Under the pieces are notes generated by a model. The model worked only from the letters and a program-made list of their open reading frames with translations, was not told the origin of the DNA and searched no databases. From Macrosoma leucophasiata (Eukaryota; Arthropoda; Insecta; Lepidoptera; Hedylidae), in NCBI GenBank assembly GCA_036365455.1, contig JAWQUS010000017.1:2852001-2916000 (forward strand): a stretch of DNA of 64,000 nucleotides, in the 5' to 3' direction. A program made the position numbers and the translations under genes. This document shows, in pieces, positions 40,894 to 51,141 of the stretch. The stretch's first letter is position 1. Each line of letters starts with the position of its first letter.

Positions 40894-41661
40894 AAACGAT
40901 TACTATTTAAACCATGGACTAAATAGGTAAAATCTAAATCTCATTTACACTCGAGACATTTTAAGGATCAAACGCAAATCAAATACTTTTAGCGTTTGAT
41001 TCCGTTATCAAAATATGAACCAATATTGTTCAGTATCACCTGACGAAGAGCGGTTGTTTCTTTGAGTGAGTCATGTTTAAGCGGCCCTCCGCAGTGAAGG
41101 GTGCTTCTGTGATCGCAAGAACCATTCACTGTTATAATGTGTAATAAGTCGTGCAAACCTAGTTCAATTAGTAGGTAAACAAATATAAAGAAATTAATGC
41201 AGCACATTTTGTATGCGTCAATCAATGCGAAGTTAATTCATTTTGTAATTTTAAGTCTTTATACATTTTAACCGTGGCATAAGTCAATAAAGTTATGGTG
41301 ATTACATAGTATTTAAGAATTCTTATTATTCTCTTAACATACCAAATAAGGTCCAAATCTATGTCACTTTGTGACTTGTGTCCTTATTTTAAGTAACAGT
41401 TAATATTTTCACTGAATCTGTCATGAAAATATTATGTATTAGTATAAATATGTTCTGATATTTTTTCACCATCACATGACAATCAGGTCGGCATTTCTTT
41501 GAACGAGGCATGCAAAGCAGCTCTATGTAAAGGGTGCTTCTGTGAACGGAGATCCTCTCGCCGGAATAATGTCAGCTTACACATATTAGTTTCATTTATT
41601 AGCATTCACGCTGATATGCGCTCCATTATGTTGACATCTTGCCTTCGGATCGTACATGATT

Positions 41662-41912
41662 TACTGGCTGTTTCCCGCGGCTCCGCCCGCGTGTATGTCG
41701 CTTTTCGCGTAACCTATCGATAATCATCAAATCATCCCATGGCATCCCACTAGAACATTTTTTTCGGGATAAAAAGTAATCCTATAATCTAAGCCAGCTA
41801 ATACAATATCTGTATAACAAATTTCATCAAAATTCGTTTAGTAGTTTCGGCGTGATTGACGGACAAACATCCAAACAAAGAAACTTTCACATTTATAATA
41901 TTAGTGTAGTTA
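41662..41912 (+). repeat. RTE-like 3' end repeat, longer copy
   Basis: ACTGGCTGTTTCCCGCGGCT CCGCCCGCGTGTATG ... AAATTTCATCAAAATTCGTT TAGTAGTTTCGGCGTGA ... CTTTCACATTTATAATATTA GTG. Inserted between array units 4 and 5. Confidence 0.72.
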
Positions 41913-42419
41913 GGCGCGTCCACACAGAACGAGCAGTTTTGCGAGGCCTAATATACCCAATAATTTATTTACAAGCACACACAACCTCAATTTTGTATGG
42001 TTAAATATTTTTCTGAACGAATTATGCTCTAGATTTATAGTAAAAAGTGTTTTTTTTAACCTGAGTATCACCATTTATTTAATTATCGCAATTCTTTTAT
42101 AATGAGGGTCTCAGGAAAAAATATTTTTCTTCTCATCTGACACTAAGTTATCAGTTAACACTAAGTTTTCATTTGTGTCACTTGTTTTTAAGCTGCAGAA
42201 AAAATTGTTCCTCTGAATGCCTACGGCTATGAAAATATCTAATATGATCCGATATTTTTCACTATCACATCAGGTCGGCATCTCTTTGAGCGAGGCGTGT
42301 TCAAGCGGCTCTCTGTGGAGGATGCTTCCGTGCATAATGTCTGCTCACACTTTGTTTTATTTGTCAGTTGACGCTGACTATCATGGACGCTGACAATTTG
42401 TGCTCTAATTTCAACACTT

Positions 42420-44429
42420 TTTATGGCTTTATGGCTGAATATAAAGCATAGTATATACTCGTAGTAACATGTATTATATTATACATTGTAGGTAACATAA
42501 TACGACAATGGCTGAACATAAGCCCAATAAACAAAAAGCGGATAAGTATGAGTCGGACTTGCGTTCACAGGTTCACAGGGTACAATTGATGAATTGCCCG
42601 TGTTACCATAAATTTGGCCTTTTTACAGACTTTACCTATCACAAAATGGCTATTTTTTATATTGTTTTTTTGGGAAATACATTTTTATAACTTGTTTCCT
42701 CAGTAAAATATCATCCACTTCACGGAATAGACTCTGAAAAATCACGTTGCGCATTTGGCCGCCCTTACATATTTTCGTTCCGCTCCGATAACTTTTTACG
42801 TCCATAACTTTATAAGCTCATTGTACATATATATTATATATCAAATTAAAGCTTTTTTTCTCATTATTATAATACACGGGAGCAAAATTAAATCGGCCGC
42901 AAATAAGAGTTGCGGGCTGTTAAATATAAAATAATTTTATTGAAAATACTTTCGGCCAAATTCTGATAGGCAATCTCGTGGATATATAATATATTCTCTA
43001 GATTAATAATATATTCTCTAGATTATAAAGTTGCGTAAAAATTACGTTTGCAGCCTATCTGGATGAACGAAATGATTCATGCAGTGGGATCCTAACATAC
43101 AAGTGTTCCGTTTTTTCTTTGTACGTAACCCAAAAAAGCGTAAAAGAGCTTCAATAAAATCAAAATGATAATACGTATCATATCATATCAACCAAAATAA
43201 AGCGTCTGTAACAATGTTATAACACACTCAATATTATGATAAAAAAAATGTATTGTCATTTTTACGGTTTTACGCGACGACAACGTAAACAAATCACAAA
43301 ACGTACCGTTTACCGATATTTTACCATCGCTGCAAGCACCATGTTCGTGTGTCAACTATTTACTGTACAACCTGTGAAATATCGAATAATAAAAACGTGT
43401 ATGAAAACCGCGATCCTTCTTCATATTTAAAATAGTAACAGGCAGCTTTCGAATATTTTTGTCAGAGTTGCACTTTGAAAAAATGGACAGTTTTTAAACT
43501 GTGTGCGTGGACTAAAATGACATTTTAATTAGAAAATTTTGTCTATGCATTCAAAATTCAAATAGATGGTACTGATGATGTCATTAGTTTGGTCAGGTCT
43601 TGACTTACTATTGCCACTTCTTTTTTAACCGACTTCCAAAAAAAGGAGGAGGTTCTCAATTCGTCCGAATCTTTTTTTACTTGTCAATAAACTCAACTTA
43701 TTGTACTTTGTTGCAAGTCGACAGTGAACAATTAAGATGAATGAATGAACCAGATAGGGTTGTGCGCAATGATAAGTTATGTGTGGTGTAACATTAAATT
43801 AATTATAAATTTATTTTAACTAATCTTGCAACTATAGTTCTGGTGGTGAACTAATTAAATCGTCAATCGTTGAGTTTTTATATGACTAAATTATTGACTG
43901 TGCGCTGTGCGGTTAGTGACATCAATCTTAAAAAACCCATTTAGATACATTGAGCTAGGATTTTTTGTGTGAAAAATGTGGTTATGAACTTTAAGTTTAT
44001 TTCAATTCCTGAATTCAGATACTTGAAATTCAAGTGCGAATTTTTGGCATATATAAGGAACGTGTGCTGTGCTTTTTCTTGTAAATAAAGCATATATACA
44101 TAACCATATTCCGTAACTCGGTAGTTATTGCTAACTGGGATTTTATTTCTTAATATATGGAGTGCTGCGGCTGCGAGAACCGGTCACCGATCACCGGCAA
44201 CACATGCTTCAATTCTCATTATGCTACTGTTCATGCACTGTGAAAAAATTAAGGCTAAGGCTAAGAACTCACGGCACGATTATCACCCGCGCTTGCCGCG
44301 TTTGCGAGCCCGCAGCTTCTGTAAAATGCAGATATATGCCTCCCGCCATGTTTGCGGTGGTCGCAACCGCGGCGGCAGCGTAACCGCGCAAATAACCGGT
44401 CTCGCGAGTATATAAATAAAACCGCAGTT
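42420..44429. other. no gene recognised
   Basis: Mostly AT-rich. 42,988-43,035 holds a 25-bp unit (ATATATTCTCTAGATTAATA) twice in tandem. 43,628-43,670 (AACCGACTTCCAAAAAAAGG AGGAGGTTCTCAATTCG) is a familiar lepidopteran repeat scrap. 44,155-44,415 is GC-rich (TTGCCGCGTTTGCGAGCCCG, GCGGCGGCAGCG), with overlapping frames of 73-95 codons but no known domain. Confidence 0.4.
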
Positions 44430-44672
44430 TATTTTATGTTACTAAGGTGGCAAATAAGCATGCAGTAAGCTCATTGATGTTAAGTGATAACTGCAGCCTA
44501 TAGACACTCACAGAAAAACCAGAGGTCAAAATGCAGATGCGTTACCACCCCTGAGACCTTAGAGGTTGTTTCTCTGTGATAGTTATTACGGAGCCATACT
44601 TTACCATCTAACCGGAAGACGATAGTGCTGAACACTACCAATTAACGGCAGATAAATGGTACCACCGTGCGA
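44430..44672 (-). mobile_element. SINE-A, older subfamily
   Basis: TTTATTTTATGTTACTAAGG ... CTGCAGCCTATAGACACTC ... GAGACCTTAGAGGTTGTTTC TCTGTGATAGTTATTACG ... AACACTACCAATTAACGGC. The TCTCTGTGATAGTTATTACGG variant recurs at 8.9, 48.1 and 53.1 kb. Confidence 0.85.
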
Positions 44673-44836
44673 TCGCGGGAGAAAACCGCTCCGTGAGTGC
44701 TACTCTAAGAACGAAAAAAGGAAACGAAACATAGCAGCGAAATATTAGGCCTATACAATGTTTAGCCGCCAAGTCTGATATCGCATCAGGCTTGGCGACT
44801 TACAAGAAGGGTAAATGAGTTGAGAGTATATTTAAT

Positions 44837-45017
44837 AACTAGCTGTGCCCGCGACTTCGTCCGCGTGAGAATTTATAATTGTTCAGTATCTACCCGGACG
44901 AAGTCGTGGGCGCAGCTAGTATAAAAGTAGCCTAAGTTACTCTTTATTACATAAGCCATCTGCCAGTGAAAGTCCCGTCAAAATCGGTAAAGCCGATCCC
45001 GAGATTAGCGGGAACAA

Positions 45018-45048
<31 letters not shown>

Positions 45049-45170
45049 AAACTTGTAAAAAATGTTTTGGTATTTGTACCGTGTATACATACATATGCAT
45101 TTAGTAAAAAGCGGTTAATTTAATATTACAAACAGACACTCCAATTTTATTTATTGGTATAGATATAGAT
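44837..45170 (+). repeat. RTE-like repeat with an inverted duplicate of its start
   Basis: AACTAGCTGTGCCCGCGACT TCGTCCGCG ... GTCAAAATCGGTAAAGCCG ... a CAGACAGACAGACAGACAG run ... ACACTCCAATTTTATTTATT. The first 26 bp (44,838-44,863) recur inverted at 44,895-44,920 with two mismatches. Confidence 0.7.
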
Positions 45171-45798
45171 GTATAGATGAAGGTTTCAAAGCGGGTCAAT
45201 TCTCTATAACAATTTAGACCGAGAGCTATTTAATAGAAAGAAGAAAGAAAGAAAGAAAGAAAATTTTTTATTCTTTAACTTACACAACACAGTAAATAGA
45301 AAAAACAAAAAGCAAGGATATCACCAAATGCGATTGTGTGAAGCCAAAGAAACGGTACCCATCTCAGCTTATTGCTGCAGCAGTGCTGCAGCGCTGGTAT
45401 TCTGATGGGACCTTGAGTGACAATTACGAAATACAAGGCAGTTAATGCCTATTTAACCCAATTATATAAAGGCATCGCACTAAGGCTCAGAGTGTCATTT
45501 GAGACATATGAATATTTCATTATAATATATTACATAAGCGATTACGTGCGCTTACAATGTTCGATATTATTACTATCAAACAGCTCTCGTCTTGCCCGCG
45601 GACTTCATAACTTGTTTTACTATCACTTACACAATGTAAGCTATCTCTCAGTTGCTATCTAGTCGGCAAGTTGGAACTTGTCGCTTGTTCCAAGGCGTTG
45701 AAACTTGGTGGTTGTTTTCCGATACAGCCGATACCGACAATGTAGGTTGATATTCAGATTGCTTTCAAAATTGTGTTCGGACGTGATGGGCTTTGGTT
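45171..45798. other. no gene; (GAAA)n repeat
   Basis: 45,238-45,262 is AAAGAAGAAAGAAAGAAAG. An 81-codon frame at 45,417-45,662 has no recognisable motif. Confidence 0.4.
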
Positions 45799-46430
45799 TT
45801 TAGGGTTCCGTAGTAAACAAGGAACCCTTATAGTTTCGCCATGTCCGTCTGTCTGTCTGTCTGTCTGTCTGTCCGCGGTTTAGCGCAAAAACTATAAGTA
45901 CTAGAGACTTGAAATTTGGCACAAGTATACATCTTAATTACGCCAACAAAGTGGTAGAATAAAAACATGAAAAAATATATATTTATGGTAACCTCGCCTA
46001 CATGTAACTCTGAGATATTTTTTTTTATTTTAGATTTTCATATAGTGTGTAGTATCGTTGGATAGCTTTTTAAAAAATAGTATGGGTGTCCCAGCATAAT
46101 TTTTCGATTTATTTAACTGTTTGTGACTTACTAAGCTTTAAAGTGCAAATTTTCGTTGGACTTAAGTGTCCCCCCCCTACAGACTAAACGGTCGTTGTTA
46201 GAAATTCAAACGTTACGGCAATAGTAACTATATATAACGAAATTAAAAGGAAAACTATCACACTTAAGTTGGCCTTGCAAGTTTGCAAATAATAGTCGAT
46301 CGAATGTACTTTACGCGAAAATTTCGAACAAGTCCATACAAAATATTTATTAATTGTTTTATTTCATCTTTTACTCTGTAACTACGGAACTCTACACTGC
46401 GCGTGGCCCGACATGCACTTTACCGGTTTT
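45799..46430 (+). mobile_element. element F, full-length copy
   Basis: TTTTTAGGGTTCCGTAGT at the start, GTCTGTCTGTCTGTCTGTCC, GTCCGCGGTTTAGCGCAAAA, ending CTACGGAACTCTACACTGCG CGTGGCCC and CACTTTACCGGTTTTTG. Collinear with 4919-5552. Confidence 0.8.
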
Positions 46431-46468
46431 TGATTATGAATTTACGTCCCAAGCGATAAGGCTTTTAA

Positions 46469-46523
46469 TCCGAATTGACGGTAATTTAGGGTCTACGCGA
46501 TAAATTACCATTAATTCGGATTT
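46469..46523. repeat. imperfect hairpin, about 22-bp arms
   Basis: AATCCGAATTGACGGTAATT TA and, after 12 bases, TAAATTACCATTAATTCGGA TT. Confidence 0.75.
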
Positions 46524-46739
46524 CTGTCATAAATATGAAGTGTATTTGTGTTTGCCACAACATTTATTAGCAAATCTTTTATAGTAACAAATCATACTAA
46601 AAGTCTCATATTAGTCATCAAAGTACAATCAGTATGAACATGAAATCTATCTAACTGTAACTAACATACAGAATTCGCATACATTCCTCATTCCCCACAA
46701 AATTCGATTCTGCCACGAAACACTAATGAGTGCTTCGTC

Positions 46740-46915
46740 GAAAATTACCACAATTCCCTAAAAATAGGGGAGCCCCCCCATCGGACGGGCAAGCGGGGAA
46801 CAATAAAACGTCGGGCACACGCCGAGCGACAGTAAAGAGCCAGTGACGGCGGCACCGCCGGGGGAATTGAGCTAGGGATGGGATGGTGTCGATAGTCACT
46901 GATATCGATATACGT
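46740..46915. promoter_or_regulatory. GC-rich patch with a DRE (TATCGATA)
   Basis: 46,765-46,870 is the most GC-rich unique stretch (GTCGGGCACACGCCGAGCGA, GACGGCGGCACCGCC). It is followed by GTGTCGATAG and a full TATCGATA at 46,903-46,910. TATCGATA is the DREF site of insect housekeeping promoters. No transcript or first exon can be shown from sequence alone; chance or an unknown repeat is also possible. Confidence 0.3.
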
Positions 46916-47387
46916 TCATAAATCAATTTTTTTTTATCTTATTAAGGTTACAATAATGCAAGTAGTTTGCTTGAATGATTAGTAAATTCTATGATCCAAA
47001 GACATCGACTGCAAAGTACAGTTGCGATGATACTCCTAAAGCCAGTTCTTTTGCTTTTGTAATTGAAATTACAATAACTGTGTTTCTTTAAAGAGTTGCT
47101 TGAAGAAAATACATGCACGCATCCACGACTATTCACCTAAGTTTTGTCCCAGCTATGTGCTTTTTATCAAGTATGTTTGCACATTTTAAAATTTTATTTC
47201 ACAACTGGAAAATTTTAACCTGGAAAGCTTGAGCAAACTCGAAATTTTACTACTTCAAATCGAACGGCAGTGATATGCTACATGCTTCATCTGTGCCACC
47301 TAAGGAGGAGGAGGAGAGAAATAATTATCTAACCTTTCTTACTTTATTCCTACAATAATAAAACGATATATAATAAAATATTTTTAA
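46916..47387. other. no feature recognised
   Basis: AT-rich with a short GGAGGAGGAGG run near 47,305. Confidence 0.4.
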
Positions 47388-47500
47388 ACATTTGTATGGC
47401 CTACGGGTATTTGTTTCGGGTCTGGATCTTTGAGTACGTGTTGTGTGTATACAACGGCACCTACGACATAGATTTATACCTCATGTGAGGATAAGCTTAT
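47388..47500 (+). mobile_element. SINE-B body without head
   Basis: ACATTTGTATGGCCTACGGG TATTTGTTTCGGGTCTGG ... ACAACGGCACCTACGACATA ... TGTGAGGATAAGCTTATT. Confidence 0.8.
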
Positions 47501-47735
47501 TTTTTTTTATTCATCGATACCGACATATATTTTCTTCACCCATCACTGTTCCGGAACTAATTCCTCAGATATCTGCCAGGCAACGATTTGAATATCGAAA
47601 ACTGGGTGTCGTACAAACAAAACAGCCCCCAAATCGGATTTTTATTTTTATTTTTTTTAACCTAAATAGAATTAAGTTAAACGAAGTAAGATAAAGTACT
47701 TCACGCCTGTTTTCTCTGAAAAGGTAGGTTGATGT

Positions 47736-48140
47736 AATTTTATTTTATGCAATGCAGGTGCAAACAAGCATGCAATTCACATTGATTTTAAGTGATGACT
47801 GCAGCCTACTTGCCGCAACTTTTTAGTGTTTTATACTATCGTGTTCCGGTCAGGTGCTAATGTACGGCCCTGTTATTTTCGGCACAGAGGCATATTACCT
47901 AGTAGCCATATCAGTAGTAGCAACGCATCTACATTGAAATCTCTTGTTTCATGTATAAAGGCTAGTATTACTTACCATCAATGTGAACTGTATGATTGTT
48001 TGCCACTTCATGACATAAAAAAACCCTATATATCCTAGACACCCACACAAAAACCAGAGGTCAAAATGCAGATGCGTTGCCACCCCTAAGACCTTCGTTG
48101 TGATGTCTCTATGATAGTTATTACGGGGCCATACCTGCAT
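47736..48140 (-). mobile_element. SINE-A split by another SINE-A
   Basis: Minus-strand pieces 47,736-47,807 (ATGCAATGCAGGTGCAAACA ... GACTGCAGCCTA) and 48,029-48,140 (TAGACACCCACACAAAAACC ... GTTATTACGGGGCCATAC) are consecutive parts of one element, interrupted at the CCTATAGACACC point. Confidence 0.8.
47808..48024 (+). mobile_element. SINE-A, diverged, nested in an opposite-strand SINE-A
   Basis: CTTGCCGCAACTTTTTAGTG ... ATCGTGTTCCGGTCAGGTGC ... CATCAATGTGAACTGTATGA ... GACATAAAAAAA. The 5' 65 bp or so are absent. Confidence 0.82.
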
Positions 48141-48192
48141 TCAAGCCCACATAACAACAATTCGCTGGTTACATTTAGGCCCGTGCTATAAT
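48141..48192 (-). mobile_element. SINE-C scrap
   Basis: ATTCAAGCCCACATAACAAC and TTCGCTGGTTACATTTAGGC CC recall the TGCAAACACCCACGACTCGCCGGTTACG segment. Another scrap (CTTCACGCCTGTTTTCTCTG) is at 47,700-47,735. Confidence 0.5.
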
Positions 48193-48321
48193 ACGTTAGG
48201 ATCCTAGATATAGGATATAGGATAGATATAATTCAATACAGATCGGTTACTGAATGTATTTTGCTTAGCTACTTTATTGTTATTGGAAGTTACAATGTAT
48301 GCTATAGAAATAGTTAAACAT

Positions 48322-48474
48322 AAAGCAATGCAATAGATGTGAAGGAAAGATTTGACAAATCGGGCAGGGCTTCAGTAGCTCAATTGGAAGAGCGGCTGAA
48401 CTAGATTCCCAGTAGGTCGCGAGTTCGAGTCTCGCCTGAAGTCAAATTTTTCTTTCCATTTTTCTTTAAAAATA
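48322..48474 (+). mobile_element. element D, single-unit copy with target duplication
   Basis: 153 bp between a 14-bp duplication, AAATAGTTAAACAT (48,308-48,321; 48,475-48,488). It starts inside the leader (AAAGCAATGCAATAGATGTG), contains one tRNA-like gene at about 48,368-48,443 (GGCTTCA and TGAAGTC ends, anticodon loop CTAGATT, T loop GTTCGAGTC) and ends in CTTTAAAAATAA. It gives the family's 3' end and shows 5' truncation, so the tRNA-like unit moves by retrotransposition. Confidence 0.93.
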
Positions 48475-48488
48475 AAATAGTTAAACAT

Positions 48489-50099
48489 GGTTAAATATAG
48501 CATATAATAAAAAATTTGAGGCGTAGATAAAACTAGCTACCATATTTTAATACAGATCCTATGCATTAATTTATTGCGTAGCTTTAAATTCTAATACTGT
48601 GTTATTTGGTTCACTTTTGAAATTTACAAACAAAAAATCACTCATAACATTTTCCTTTCAGTTTTCAGGCCAATACCAATCTAGATACCTATCTATTTCT
48701 TTAAATAAACATTAGATATCACCTAGAAATGTTTGTATAAAAGATGCTACGAAACAAAACTAAAATCTGAAACGGGGAGAGAAATAAAAAGGAAATATGT
48801 GACAGATGTACTAGAAACTTCCAGTGGCTTATTGTAGAAAAACTTGTAGCTTTGGTCGTAAATCAAAATGTCTGTGAAGCGGTCTTGGCGGAAATGTAGG
48901 ATCTCTGATTCTTTCTTTGTTTCTGTATTTAAGTATGACTCTTTTTCATGTTATTTAAAGATTTTAATAGAAATATTTTTGATATGTTTTATACAACTTA
49001 TGCTTCATTACAATTCTGATTAAGTTATTTAAGTCAATAGGTATTTCTTGTATATTTTATAAATATATGTAAAAATGAAATGACCATTGTTGGTCTTACT
49101 AAAACTCACAAACGGCTAAAAACATTTGGTTAATTTTAGTTTAGAAATATTCGCAGAAGTCCAAGTGATATTTTTATTATTTTCCTGCTAATTTTGTAAG
49201 AAAAATAGTAAAAATAACTATTTTTTTTCATACAAATGACGACTGAAATCTTTCATACATTCTTCAATTCTAAGTATTCGATACGAAGTTCGCCGGATCC
49301 GCTACTTTTAATGAAACTGCCCCGAAGACTTAAATTAGCATGTAACTTCTGCTTGAGCTGTGACAGAAAACGAAAGATCGAAATATATTTTTTTATTAGA
49401 AGTATGTAACCGACTCTTCTCATTACGGCTGTAGTTTATTTCGACCAGCAATCAGAGTACACAAAAGGCTAAACAAAATTTTTTGCGAGCAAAGCCGGGT
49501 TCGGCGATTGATATTAAAAAAATATGACTCTTTAATATAGTATTTTAAAGCCTCAGATAAAATTAATTAAGAATTAAACCAACGCACGTGCAACTCTGAT
49601 CAATATTGTCACTGTGTTTTAAATTACAATTCTATACAAGTCAAACATTCGTACGGACGCCAGCGAATTCGGATTCATGAATTCACGAAATAATTTCATT
49701 TTATTGTTCCTCGCGTGACTGGCTAAAAAATAACCTCTACCACTGTTACTCGATTAATGACATTACGTGTTTCCAACCACTTTACTTTGATAAGTAAGTG
49801 ACGTGTAGAAAATATGAATTGAAATTTTCATTGCGGGCTATTAGCTAACCGTTGTTTTGCTTTATTTGACAGATAGTTTTGGTCTAACTAGATTTGAATA
49901 AAAGCTGAGTTTTTGACACACAGTTTTCTTTGCTTAGAATCATTTTAAATATTTTTACAATGCCGCTACGGAAAATACCAGGTGGATTTTAAAGGAAAAT
50001 AAACGTAGACGTTTGTAATTCCTTAATCACTGTAAACTAAATTCTCCTAGTTCTTACTTGGTATCATTGTTATAATGGTTTTGTAAATGGTGTTAACTG
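48489..50099. other. no gene; one old Helitron-like remnant
   Basis: 49,060-49,310 (TGACCATTGTTGGTCTTACT AAAACTCACAAACGGCT ... TTCGCCGGATCCGCTA) is a decayed relative of the ATTGCTGTTCG Helitron type. The rest is AT-rich without frames. Confidence 0.45.
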
Positions 50100-50255
50100 A
50101 GCAGCATGGCACGTAATATCTATCACAGAGGCGAAATAACTTAGACCTCTGGGGTGGCAACGCATCTGCATGTGAGCTCTGTTTTTATGTAAATGTCTAA
50201 AGGCTACAATTACTTAACATCCATGTGCCCTGCATGCTTGTTTGCCACCAAGATT
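50100..50255 (+). mobile_element. SINE-A, older subfamily, 5'-truncated
   Basis: TATCACAGAGGCGAAATAAC TTAGACCTCTGGGGTGGCAA CGCATCTGCAT ... CATGCTTGTTTGCCACCAAG. Confidence 0.82.
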
Positions 50256-51140
50256 TTTAGCCTTTAGTTACAATACAAGTATTTGATATCAAAATTGGTT
50301 TATTAATAGTTGGAGGTATGGAATCAATTACGTAATGTTTTGTCTCTTTCTATCTTATAAAATCTTTTAGTTCCCATAGACTCTATGTCTAGATTTAGGT
50401 TTTTAAATTGATAAACTATAAGATTCTTTAAAAGGTTTTAAAACTAAGATTTCAAGATCAAATTATTAAAGATATTCAAATTAATTGTACATGAAATATA
50501 TGACGCACATGCTCAAATGTATTTCAGTTAATATTCTGTTCATCATATCTTATATCTATCAGTAAATACGAAATATCACTTTTTCTCAACATATCAAACT
50601 GAAGCGAGCAGAGTCGCTAAAAAAGGTTGGTTAATATCTCACACAAAACACGAACATAAAAACGAGTCGAATTACGAGAACCGATCGCGAACCAACGTTA
50701 GCGGTGAAACACATCGTCTGTACGTTTGTACGTACACAACTGTATTATGTAAAACAGTGGAACTTCATTCTGTTTGATGTACGGTGTTCTAATGTCGTGG
50801 CTTCATGGCGTGACGTTATCTGACGGCGGGAGATTTGCCAATGGCGTTTGGAAGAATTTTTGGAAATGTTTTAAAGCCTCAGTTTCTTATCTTAAGTTGC
50901 TAGACGTAGACGTAGACGTTGCTAGACGACGTCAACTAAAAATATTAGTTGATTATAAGTATGTAATTTTAATTTAGTTTTATTAGATAAATTTCTTTTT
51001 TTTTTAATATTTCTATTAATAAGAATAGTCATTATATTAGCACGTGAAGGATAAAAGTGTATTTTTTACGATAAGTGCGCGGACGGAGGGATATGAAAAA
51101 TTCTTTCACCATTCGAAAGCTATATTATCCACGAGTAACA
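50256..51140. other. no gene; one unit of a local duplication
   Basis: 50,784-50,885 (GCGTGACGTTATCTGACGGC GGGAGATTTGCCAATGGCG) recurs in diverged form at 52,683-52,798. GTAGACGTAGACGTTGCTAG ACGACGTC near 50,910 is a short imperfect tandem. No protein recognised. Confidence 0.45.
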
Positions 51141-51141
51141 T

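Larger units (their letters stand above)
39476..42355 (+). repeat. decayed tandem array, five units
   Basis: A block of about 110-150 bp (TTTTTCACTATCACATCAGG ... TCTCTTTGAGCGAGGCGTGT ... AGCGGCTCTCTG ... CTTC(T/C)GTGATC ... GGAATAATGTCAGCTAA) recurs near 39,476, 40,394, 41,015, 41,451 and 42,241 in the same direction. A second shared block (TTGACGCTGACTAT...GGACGCTGACAAT) is at about 40,224, 40,627 and 42,365. The TCTCTTTG motif lies at about 39,531, 40,426, 41,059, 41,494 and 42,280. Subtracting later insertions gives spacings of about 460, 487, 435 and 535 bp. No open frame is common to the units. Confidence 0.8.

Noticed and set aside
44128..44415. A 95-codon arginine-rich frame in a GC-rich patch
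   Set aside because: A second frame of similar length overlaps it, there are no motifs, and the composition alone explains the openness.
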